NCBI GenBank assembly: GCA_002295705.1
Contig: DBHP01000091.1
Span: forward strand, 1 to 9,779
Origin: Candidatus Neomicrothrix sp. UBA825
GTDB lineage: Bacteria; Actinomycetota; Acidimicrobiia; Acidimicrobiales; UBA8592
DNA: 9,779 nucleotides
Reading direction: 5' to 3'
This document shows, piece after piece, positions 1 through 6,529 of this stretch (its first letter is position 1; each line of letters starts with the position of its first letter). The position numbers were made by a program, and so were the translations under genes. The notes under the pieces were generated by a model, which worked only from the letters and a program-made list of their open reading frames with translations, did not search any database and was not told the origin of the DNA.

Positions 1-464
1 ACTAACAATGGAGAGGTAAACCCAGCAACCGCTGTGTAGAGCCCCCATCGCCCAATCGATTCAGATTCTTTTCCCTTCTCTCCAAACTTTATGACCAACG
101 CTACAGCAGCAGGTCCCATCAAAGCTTGACTTGCTGCCGCTAAACCCCTAGCAGCTACCAAAAGCCAGATTGATGGCGCCAAAGTTGATAGCAGCATTCC
201 AGCGATGAATAGTTTTATCCCAAGTTTGTATAATTTATATGGGCCGGAGCTGTCTGCTAGCCTGCCTGCCTGAAGCAACAATGCTGCTCCGACAACATTT
301 GAGGCATTGAGAACCCAAGACGCAGTCGCAGCATCACCTCCTGCAAAATTATCTCGAATGTCTGGAAATATAAAGAAAGAAGCCGACGCATCCCAACCAC
401 CTATAAATCCCGCTAATAAAGCTGCAAGACGAATATTGCCCTTGATTGCACCTTTAAGAAAAAT
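1..464 (-). CDS. MFS transporter, DHA2-like, N-terminal part (cut by left window edge)
   Basis: About 154 residues of a major facilitator superfamily transporter read on the minus strand and run off the left edge. Visible in order: TM1 (about residues 12-33, containing LLAGFIGGWDAS), TM2 (about 46-66), motif A GRLADSSG (67-74) in the loop after TM2, TM3 and TM4 (about 81-126), and the start of TM5. The TASWVLNASNVVG segment followed by motif A is typical of the drug/H+ antiporter DHA2 branch, so efflux of a small molecule is plausible, but the substrate is unknown. The frame is open from 494 downward yet has no ATG, GTG or TTG before TM1. I place the start provisionally at an ATT (462-464), which has GAAGGG 7 nt upstream. 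The alternative is a TTG at 496-498 plus a one-base shift in the A5 run at 459-463. It lies directly behind the phosphohistidine-domain gene, so co-transcription is likely. The family is clear; the start is not. Confidence 0.82.
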   Translation of the reverse strand, partial: MFLKGAIKGNIRLAALLAGFIGGWDASASFFIFPDIRDNFAGGDAATASWVLNASNVVGAALLLQAGRLADSSGPYKLYKLGIKLFIAGMLLSTLAPSIWLLVAARGLAAASQALMGPAAVALVIKFGEKGKESESIGRWGLYTAVAGFTSPLL

Positions 465-481
465 GAGGTTTCCCTTCGGAT

Positions 482-2200
482 TTAGGGTAATTGATCAACT
501 ACAACTGTCCCTGCAGAACCATCCACTGTAATGATAGACCCGTCGGGTATTCTCAGACTGGCATCAGCTACCGAAGCTACACAAGGAATACCAAGTTCAC
601 GGCTAACAATACTTGCGTGACTCGCAATAGCTCCTACGTTAACCACAACGGCCCCTGCGACAAGAAATAACGGGGTCCAAGCTGGATCCGTGTTTTGAGT
701 TACAAGAATATCTCCTGGTTCTAAAGACATGGAATCATTCGGATCAAGAATTATTCTAGCAGTTCCTTGGATTACTCCTGGAGAGCAAGCAACTCCTTCA
801 AGTTCTTCTCCGAGGCTCACTGGAGTAATTTCTTGTCCAGACTTCCGAGGCCAATCTGACAGGGGAGAGCAAGTTGTATTTACGATAAAGGGTGGTATCA
901 AGTCAAAGAGTTCCTTGTAATCCTTCTCTCTTTCTGAAAGTCGATCATTGAATGACGAAGGGTCTTGGATGAAGTCGTCCAACTCGCTTTCAAGAAGCAT
1001 AAAGATCAGATCAGGATTATCGATGTGTCCATCTAATGTCAATCTTGATCCCAGCTCACGAAAGCATAAGCGAATTTCTTGTATAGGTTTAACAATTGAG
1101 CTCTTCTGTCGTTCACGAGCAGCTAGCCAGACCTCACCAGCTTGCATGCCAGCAGCAAACATTCCGGATGCCTCTTCATTTTCGCTAAACATCTCAGTGA
1201 ATTCAGCTCGGAGGTCCTCGCGAATTTGCGAGTTCCGCTGTATGGCTAATTCAGGGTCAGCGGAATCATCTTGTTGGCGCATCGCATTTAACATCGAAAG
1301 CGCTAATTTGGGATTAGTTTCATAAGTATGGGCCCCGATATCCCATTCATTTGGTCCTCTTGACCCATGATTGTACAAGAATGCTTGGAATGCTTCATTA
1401 AATTCACTGGGGCATCGATCAAGTAGGTCATCAGATACTCCAATATTAAACTCGTTTGAGATTTCGTCATTGGAGCGTATCACCCTTGATAATTTCCAGA
1501 GCTCGCGACCAATATCTGCTGAGTCAACATCACCAATACCGGATAATAATTTCACGACGTCATCAGACCTACCTACCTCCGCTAGTAACGCTCCTAAAAT
1601 TCCTGGACCATTTGAAGCTCCAAGGGAGGCCCACACATGCTGTTCAAACATTGATATTAGGTGAGGTTGTAGAGATCTTGCTCTTGATAGCAATTCCTGA
1701 TTATCTAGTTGACTTAAATCAGGTCGAGAGGCACGAATTTCGTTACCTAACTTTTTGTGTGCTTGAATCGGCGGATGTTCTGATGCTGATAATAGGTACG
1801 CCCCTGTTTCGGCTAACTTTTCACTATGGCGCTCACTTTCGTGCCAATCTTCAGCGACATAAGGTGGTACATCAGGATGAGCATCAAAGTATGCGTCGTC
1901 TATAGCTTCAGGAGTTACGCCGGGCATTCTCACCCCCATCATCCTTGCGGATGTTAGGCAGTTATAGAAGTAGCCTCCAAAGAGACCGAATGTTTCAGGT
2001 GGATCTCCATACTCATCCGCGTCAAAAACTCCATATGAAACGAATCCATCTCTACAACCCAAAACTATTCCTGATTCCCATCCAAAAGTCCATCCCAACG
2101 GTGTAACTGGGTCGGCGAGCACCTCACCAGCATTAGCACGTGTGTAATGTGGAAACTTTTCAGTTGGCACTCGGTCTGTAATCCATTTATCTTGCAGCAT
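482..2200 (-). CDS. PEP-utilising enzyme with phosphohistidine swivelling domain, lacking ATP-grasp domain
   Basis: This 572-residue protein resembles the C-terminal two thirds of PEP synthase, rifampicin phosphotransferase and phenylphosphate synthase relatives. The N-terminus carries the linker signature YTRANAGEVLADPVTPL (19-35). Residues 36 to about 460 are mostly helical and not clearly assignable. Residues 465-572 form the PEP-utilisers mobile domain, with TDPAWTPLF and then the catalytic-site pattern ASHASIVSRELGIPCV, where His528 is the expected phospho-carrier. The N-terminal ATP-grasp (PPDK_N) domain that normally phosphorylates this histidine is absent, and nothing in the 185 nt upstream encodes it. 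The protein would need a partner encoded elsewhere, as in the two-subunit phenylphosphate synthase. The ATG is preceded by GGGGGAA. The MFS gene follows immediately, so the pair may act together, but the acceptor substrate cannot be read from the sequence. The domain call is secure; the reaction is unknown. Confidence 0.85.
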   Translation of the reverse strand: MLQDKWITDRVPTEKFPHYTRANAGEVLADPVTPLGWTFGWESGIVLGCRDGFVSYGVFDADEYGDPPETFGLFGGYFYNCLTSARMMGVRMPGVTPEAIDDAYFDAHPDVPPYVAEDWHESERHSEKLAETGAYLLSASEHPPIQAHKKLGNEIRASRPDLSQLDNQELLSRARSLQPHLISMFEQHVWASLGASNGPGILGALLAEVGRSDDVVKLLSGIGDVDSADIGRELWKLSRVIRSNDEISNEFNIGVSDDLLDRCPSEFNEAFQAFLYNHGSRGPNEWDIGAHTYETNPKLALSMLNAMRQQDDSADPELAIQRNSQIREDLRAEFTEMFSENEEASGMFAAGMQAGEVWLAARERQKSSIVKPIQEIRLCFRELGSRLTLDGHIDNPDLIFMLLESELDDFIQDPSSFNDRLSEREKDYKELFDLIPPFIVNTTCSPLSDWPRKSGQEITPVSLGEELEGVACSPGVIQGTARIILDPNDSMSLEPGDILVTQNTDPAWTPLFLVAGAVVVNVGAIASHASIVSRELGIPCVASVADASLRIPDGSIITVDGSAGTVVVDQLP

Positions 2201-2238
2201 AATTTCCCCCTGTGTTGCAGAAACAGTTTCATCTTAAA

Positions 2239-2282
2239 CCACATCAAGAAATGCTGAAAATTGTGCCCAATATTTGATGTGG
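2239..2282. repeat. Perfect 9-bp inverted repeat upstream of the PEP-utilising gene
   Basis: CCACATCAA at 2239-2247 pairs with TTGATGTGG at 2274-2282, separated by 26 nt that contain a nested ATTG-TGCC-CAAT mini-hairpin. It lies 39-82 nt upstream of the ATG of the PEP-utilising gene, so it could be a 5' leader stem, a two-site operator, or a weak terminator for the membrane-protein gene. On the minus strand only TTTAAG follows, not a strong U tract, which argues against a classical intrinsic terminator. The octamer core of each arm recurs elsewhere nearby. Confidence 0.6.
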
Positions 2283-2342
2283 GCTGTATTTACACTGGTT
2301 TTCAATTCATATGTACTTTACATAACGTGTATTTCCGGCGGT

Positions 2343-2350
2343 CACATCAA
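2343..2350 (-). promoter_or_regulatory. TTGATGTG motif copy between membrane-protein gene and PEP-utilising gene
   Basis: The minus strand reads TTTGATGTGA here, an exact match to the octamer core of both arms of the inverted repeat at 2239-2282. A one-mismatch relative (CTAATGTGA on the minus strand) lies about 20 nt away, near 2366-2374. A role as a transcription-factor half-site is inferred from the recurrence only. Confidence 0.35.
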
Positions 2351-2385
2351 ACGACCACCATTCACATTAGTTAGATAACGAGAAT

Positions 2386-2748
2386 TTATGCGTACAGCGC
2401 AATGACCTGAGCAATTGTATTGACTACAACTATTGCGAATCCCATACCTCGGAACAAAATAAACGGAGCTTTTTGGAAATTCTTTCCCATTTCAGAGTTT
2501 GCTAGATCATCATCCATTGAAGATCTGCTAGCTCCGATATCTGCGATAGCTCCATCAAACCAAACCAAAGCATTCAAACCGAATGATATTATTGCTACAG
2601 CTACTGCAAATTGCATCTCGTTTCCAAATCCTGACGCATCTCGAATCAGAAATAGTATTGCTACCGTTGCTGCTGTATAAACAAAGGTCATCATCCTTAG
2701 ATCATTTGCTCGGTTACTTACCCAGGCATGTAATAATTTAGGTTTCAT
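2386..2748 (-). CDS. Small three-helix membrane protein of unknown function
   Basis: I do not recognise this 120-residue protein. It has a short basic N-terminus (MKPKLLHAWVSNRAND) and three predicted membrane segments at about 19-36, 45-64 and 95-118. Between TM2 and TM3 is an acidic, polar loop of about 30 residues (66-94) containing MDDDLANSEMG. It is a real gene: the ATG has an excellent Shine-Dalgarno sequence (AAAGGAG, 4 nt spacing), and its hydrophobic segments fall in this frame. It sits alone between two regulatory-looking gaps and is divergent from the flavin monooxygenase gene. Its nearest co-directional neighbour, the PEP-utilising gene, starts 185 nt after its stop, so co-transcription is uncertain. 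No catalytic or binding motif is visible. Confidence 0.72.
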   Translation of the reverse strand: MKPKLLHAWVSNRANDLRMMTFVYTAATVAILFLIRDASGFGNEMQFAVAVAIISFGLNALVWFDGAIADIGASRSSMDDDLANSEMGKNFQKAPFILFRGMGFAIVVVNTIAQVIALYA

Positions 2749-2781
2749 TATTCTCCTTTTGTAGTTCCTGTGTAATATCCT

Positions 2782-2797
2782 TGCATAAATTTATGCA
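2782..2797. repeat. Perfect 16-bp palindrome in a divergent intergenic region, operator candidate
   Basis: TGCATAAATTTATGCA is perfectly self-complementary and overlaps a second 10-bp palindrome, CATTCGAATG, at 2796-2805. It lies 34 nt upstream of the membrane-protein ATG and 89 nt upstream of the monooxygenase ATG. Position and symmetry suit a dimeric regulator binding near the membrane-protein promoter; a TATTAC at 2773-2778 on the minus strand is a possible -10 box. Binding is inferred, not shown. Confidence 0.5.
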
Positions 2798-2824
2798 TTC
2801 GAATGTTATTCAACTGTAAAGAGT

Positions 2825-2853
2825 TTCAATAGTGTGAATAACTTATCTATACC
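2825..2853 (+). promoter_or_regulatory. Possible promoter of the flavin monooxygenase gene
   Basis: TTCAAT (2825-2830) and TATACC (2848-2853) are separated by 17 nt. They match the bacterial -35 and -10 consensus at 3 and 4 of 6 positions. Transcription would start near 2860, giving a leader of about 27 nt without a Shine-Dalgarno sequence. The match is weak. Confidence 0.28.
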
Positions 2854-2862
2854 AATATTGCT

Positions 2863-2886
2863 TTGATGTGACTTTGATACACATTA
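2863..2886 (+). promoter_or_regulatory. TTGATGTG motif and near-palindrome at the monooxygenase start
   Basis: TTGATGTG at 2863-2870 is the fourth exact copy of the octamer found in the gap upstream of the PEP-utilising gene. After 9 nt comes CACATTAA (2880-2887), its inverted complement with one mismatch, and this arm runs into the ATG. The core CTTTGAT is also directly repeated (2861-2867 and 2872-2878). A regulator bound here would cover the presumed transcription and translation start. This is inferred from symmetry and recurrence. Confidence 0.35.
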
Positions 2887-3873
2887 ATGAGAAAATATAG
2901 TGTGCGACTTTCAGTTCTAGATCAAACACCGGTCCCTGAAGGTGTCTCTCCTGCTCAAGCTTTACGAAATTCTGTTGATTTAGCGTCATTTGTTGACGAG
3001 CTTGGTTATCACCGGTATTGGGTTGCTGAGCATCATGGCATGCATGGTTTAGCTGGTTCAAGTCCTGAGGTTTTAATCGGACATATAGCGGAAAATACTA
3101 ATCAGATTCGAGTTGGGTCAGGTGGGGTAATGTTGAGTCACTACTCCCCTCTTAAAGTTGCTGAGAATTTTCAGGTATTGCAGGCTCTTCACCCAAATCG
3201 TATTGACATGGGGCTTGGTCGTGCTCCTGGTTCAGATTCCCGAACTGCTTTCGCTCTTCAGAGTTTTGGTAATGCCTCTGGATCTGATAGATACCTAGAG
3301 TCTGTCCTTGAAATTCGTACACTTCTAAGAAATGAAGCTATTGAAACTGGCCCACTTGCTGGTGTTCAAGCTTTACCTTGTACAGAGACAATGCCCGAGC
3401 TTTGGCTACTAGCTTCAAGTGAAGGTTCTGCAAGTATTGCTGCTCATTGCGGATTGCCATTAAGTTGGGCCCATTTCATCAACGGTAACGGCGCTGAGAC
3501 GTGCAACCTTTATAGAAAGCATTTTCAGCCCTCATTTGAGAACAGCCTTCCACTAGTTTCAGTCGGTGTGAATGTTCTTTGCGCAAATTCTGAAGAGGAA
3601 GCTGCATGCATGCTGGAGAGTGTCGAACTATGGCGCAAAGATGGATTACGTGGCCCGATACCTAAAACAGTTAATCAGGGTAATAAAGACTCACTAACCT
3701 TACTCTCCCCTAGCCGCCCTATGGTTGTCGGAACACCAGAGATAGTATATGAGCAACTTTTATCTGTAGCGAATACCTACCAAGCAGAAGAGTTATTGAT
3801 TGTCACCATTTGTCACGACCACGAGCAACGAAAAAATTCTTATCGATTAATTGCAGAGCAATTTAAGCAATGA
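2887..3873 (+). CDS. LLM-class flavin-dependent oxidoreductase (luciferase-like monooxygenase)
   Basis: This 328-residue protein is full length for the bacterial luciferase-like single-subunit family, which folds as a TIM barrel and uses reduced FMN (sometimes F420) to oxidise small organic substrates. Visible signatures are LSVLDQTPVPEG (8-19), GYHRYWVAEHH (40-50), a glycine-rich strand followed by HYSPLKVAENF (85-95), and RIDMGLGRAPGSD (105-117). This pattern matches the MsnO8/YvbT-like group, so FMN is the more likely cofactor. No substrate can be inferred. The ATG has no Shine-Dalgarno sequence; a GTG at 2902 is a possible alternative, since relatives often begin a few residues before LSVLD. 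It is transcribed towards thiQ, with only 2 nt between the two stop codons, so it is not part of the thiamine operon and shares no obvious function with it. Confidence 0.93.
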   Translation: MRKYSVRLSVLDQTPVPEGVSPAQALRNSVDLASFVDELGYHRYWVAEHHGMHGLAGSSPEVLIGHIAENTNQIRVGSGGVMLSHYSPLKVAENFQVLQALHPNRIDMGLGRAPGSDSRTAFALQSFGNASGSDRYLESVLEIRTLLRNEAIETGPLAGVQALPCTETMPELWLLASSEGSASIAAHCGLPLSWAHFINGNGAETCNLYRKHFQPSFENSLPLVSVGVNVLCANSEEEAACMLESVELWRKDGLRGPIPKTVNQGNKDSLTLLSPSRPMVVGTPEIVYEQLLSVANTYQAEELLIVTICHDHEQRKNSYRLIAEQFKQ

Positions 3874-3875
3874 CT

Positions 3876-4904
3876 TCAAGCTGCCAAGACCTCAATTGAG
3901 TCCAAATCGACTTTTAGATATATTGACTCCCCTACAGAAACATTACTATCCGTTAACACAGTAAGATTTTTTAAGTTGCCCACCCTGCAATTTATGTACT
4001 TTTGTCCTGCTTTATAAAATGTTTTAGTAACAAGGGCTTCCAACCCGTCATTTGATATTTGAATATGGTCAGGGCGCAATAAAAGTTGATATTTTCCCGA
4101 TTCCGAACCGGCGCATTCTATCGAACCCCAGGGTGTCAAAAAACTCCAATTACCATCTCGGTACTGCGCATCAGGCACCCATATCGTTCGCAATCCGAGC
4201 AGATTAGCAGACAGCACATTCATAGGTAAATCAATGATCTCTGCAAAAGTTCCTTTATTTATGACCTGACCATTCTCTATTATTAGGATCGAATCTGAGA
4301 ATAAAGATGCCTCATCACCGTCATGCGTTACATGTATCGAAGTAATTCTTTTCTCTCGAAGTATTTCAAAAACTTGATCGACCAAAGTTCGCCGTAGGGC
4401 TCTATCTAATGAATTAAAAGGCTCATCCAAAAGAACCAGCTTTGGTTCCGGTGCTAAAACTCTTGCTAAAGCAACCCTTTGACTCTCACCTCCAGATAGC
4501 GAATCAACAGCTCGGTTCCCGTACCCCTTAAGATCAACTAACTCGAGTAAATCATGTGTTCGGTCATTTGCTTCATCCTTGGGTACAGACAGCATTTCTA
4601 GACCAAATCGAATATTTTCATGTACGCTCATGTGTGGGAAAAGGGCATTATTTTGAAACATTAGCCCTATTCCCCGTTTGTGGGCCGGCGTCTTTAAGAT
4701 ATCAACTGAGTTCCAAAAAATTTCCCCATCGGTCGGGGTTAGGATTCCAGCTATTACTTTCAAAAGAGTGCTCTTGCCGCACCCACTGGGCCCTAAGACA
4801 GCTAAAACCTTACCTTCTTGGAGAGTGAAACTGATCGATTGGAGCACGCTTTTCCCGCCAAGTTGGGCAGAGAGTTCAGATATTTCTAATCCATTAAAAG
4901 TCAT
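3876..4904 (-). CDS. thiQ: Thiamine ABC transporter ATP-binding protein with C-terminal TOBE-like extension
   Basis: This cytoplasmic ATPase powers thiamine import through ThiP. In 342 residues it shows Walker A GPSGCGKST (38-46), Q-loop Gln84, signature LSGGESQ (136-142), Walker B LVLLDEP (156-162) and H-loop His194. From about 235 to the end it has a beta-rich extension (LLLRPDHIQI at 275-284, then a TOBE-like fold), as in FbpC and PotA. Escherichia coli ThiQ is only about 230 residues and lacks this extension. I chose the ATG at 4904, which overlaps thiP by 11 nt; a TTG at 4931 would add nine residues and overlap by 38 nt. The overlap suggests translational coupling to thiP. Sequence alone would also allow iron or spermidine as substrate; the TPP riboswitch and the adjacent ThiB support thiamine. 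Confidence 0.93.
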   Translation of the reverse strand: MTFNGLEISELSAQLGGKSVLQSISFTLQEGKVLAVLGPSGCGKSTLLKVIAGILTPTDGEIFWNSVDILKTPAHKRGIGLMFQNNALFPHMSVHENIRFGLEMLSVPKDEANDRTHDLLELVDLKGYGNRAVDSLSGGESQRVALARVLAPEPKLVLLDEPFNSLDRALRRTLVDQVFEILREKRITSIHVTHDGDEASLFSDSILIIENGQVINKGTFAEIIDLPMNVLSANLLGLRTIWVPDAQYRDGNWSFLTPWGSIECAGSESGKYQLLLRPDHIQISNDGLEALVTKTFYKAGQKYINCRVGNLKNLTVLTDSNVSVGESIYLKVDLDSIEVLAA

Positions 4905-6519
4905 TAGTTGATAACGATCCTGATCTGTCAAGCAATGAAACTACAAACCAAGTTATCACTGCAAGAATTACACTTAAAGCCATGGCTTGTCCGAAAGTAG
5001 ACGAACCCGGACGTCCTAAAAGATTAAAGATTGTTGTAGGAATTGTTGGTCGCTGCGGGCGTACAAGAAACGATGTCGCTCCAAATTCGCCAAGTGCTAG
5101 CGCAAAGGAAAATGCTGATCCAGCAATAACTGCTTTTGCTATGATTGGATAATCGATTTTTCTCCAAATGAGAAGTGAAGAGGCACCTAAGGTTGATGCG
5201 GCATGCCTGATAGTCGGATCAATTTTCTTTATTGCGTTAGAGCTAATTCTTGCAACTATTCCGACACCAAGTAAACCTTGAGCGACTGGAACAATCCACC
5301 ACTCAGATCGGAAATCGAAAAGTCCGGTGTTGAGGGAAACCAGAATTCCAAATCCAAGTAAGACACCTGATGCTCCCAAAGGAAGTAGGAGAAAAACTCC
5401 AGCGTATTGAGAAATAGATTTTGACTTACTTGTTAATAAGTAAGCTGCAATTAAGCCCACGACAGTCGCTATTACCATTGCCAGTGACCCCCATATCAGA
5501 GAATTTAAAATAGCTTTCCTAGTACCAAATATGGCAAACCGTTCGTTGGAGTTTTCCCAAAAAATCTGCTTGTAATAGAGAAAGGAGTGACCGGTTGGTG
5601 TGCTGAGTGATCGCTCAAGCAAGACAAGGAAGGGAAACCCAAAAAACATTAGGATGAATAAGCTATTGGCTGATTTGCGAAATTTTGAGACTGGGTGCGC
5701 GTATTGAACATTTGATCGAAGATTGGTATTTCTGCTATCAGTCGTCAAAAACTTGTTATTTAATGTAAGCATTGCCACCACTACTAGAAGTTGGACTATG
5801 CCTAATACTGCAGCAGTTTCAAATTCAGTTCGTTGTGTCGCATAGCGCCAAATTTCTGTCTCAATGGTCGTTTTTCCTAAACCTCCAAGAATTAGGATTA
5901 CTCCAAATGAGGTAAATGTGAATAGAAATGCTAACGATCCTGCTGACATCAATCCAGATTTGAGTTGGGGCAAAGTTATCTGGAAGAATATTCTAAGTTT
6001 GCTGGCGCCTAGGGTTTGGGCGGCTTGTTCTGATTCAAAATCAATCATGGGCCATGTGCTTGTTAACGTTCGAACGACTATTGAAGTATTAAAAAAAATA
6101 TGTGCCACGATTATTCCCAAAGCACTTCCCTGCAGATTTAATGGTGTGCCATCAAGTTTTAGCAGTTCGTTTACTGAAATGAATGCAGATGCTACAACGA
6201 CCGTTGGCATAACGAAAGGTATGAAAGTCAAACCCTCAAGGAGCCGTTTGAATCTGAATTCTGACTTTACAAATACACTGGATATGCACAGCCCTATTGC
6301 AACAGACAAAGCAGCGGAGACTGTTGCTTGCCATATCGTAAACCAAAGTGCTTTACGCACGGATACTGAGGTAAAAGTTTGCTCAAAAGAAGAGAGGCTG
6401 AATCCCATAGACAGTATTTTTCCTATGGGATAGAAGAAAAAAATTAGATAGAAAGCTAATAACGCGAGTGTTGCTATTGCATTTGCTCTATTTGACCTCG
6501 TAAATACACGAGATTTCAT
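4894..6519 (-). CDS. thiP: Thiamine ABC transporter permease, two-domain fusion
   Basis: This inner-membrane channel component has 541 residues, nearly the length of E. coli ThiP (536). It contains two homologous permease halves of about six helices each. Each half has the cytoplasmic EAA loop that docks on the ATPase: EQAAQTLGASKLRIFFQITLP (164-184) and RHAASTLGASSLLIWRKIDYP (438-458). The halves are joined around residues 255-285 by a polar linker. The ATG lies 10 nt after the thiB stop and has no strong Shine-Dalgarno sequence, so translation probably depends on thiB and would follow the upstream riboswitch. Iron permeases of the FbpB type share this architecture; the operon context decides for thiamine. 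Confidence 0.93.
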   Translation of the reverse strand: MKSRVFTRSNRANAIATLALLAFYLIFFFYPIGKILSMGFSLSSFEQTFTSVSVRKALWFTIWQATVSAALSVAIGLCISSVFVKSEFRFKRLLEGLTFIPFVMPTVVVASAFISVNELLKLDGTPLNLQGSALGIIVAHIFFNTSIVVRTLTSTWPMIDFESEQAAQTLGASKLRIFFQITLPQLKSGLMSAGSLAFLFTFTSFGVILILGGLGKTTIETEIWRYATQRTEFETAAVLGIVQLLVVVAMLTLNNKFLTTDSRNTNLRSNVQYAHPVSKFRKSANSLFILMFFGFPFLVLLERSLSTPTGHSFLYYKQIFWENSNERFAIFGTRKAILNSLIWGSLAMVIATVVGLIAAYLLTSKSKSISQYAGVFLLLPLGASGVLLGFGILVSLNTGLFDFRSEWWIVPVAQGLLGVGIVARISSNAIKKIDPTIRHAASTLGASSLLIWRKIDYPIIAKAVIAGSAFSFALALGEFGATSFLVRPQRPTIPTTIFNLLGRPGSSTFGQAMALSVILAVITWFVVSLLDRSGSLSTNDF

Positions 6520-6529
6520 ATACTAGCCA

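Noticed and set aside
307..531. Plus-strand open frame of 74 codons at the left end
   Set aside because: It is the antisense shadow of the MFS transporter, whose minus-strand frame has proper membrane helices and motif A.
729..1905. Several plus-strand open frames inside the PEP-utilising gene
   Set aside because: All are antisense to a 572-residue frame with recognisable domains, have serine/arginine-rich shadow composition and lack ribosome binding sites.
2065..2247. Minus-strand frame of 60 codons over the start of the PEP-utilising gene
   Set aside because: It is out of frame with a well-supported start (GGGGGAA before ATG) and has no recognisable content.
2201..2385. Missing ATP-grasp domain encoded upstream of the PEP-utilising gene
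   Set aside because: The gap is only 185 nt, rich in stops and repeats, and the next gene is a membrane protein.
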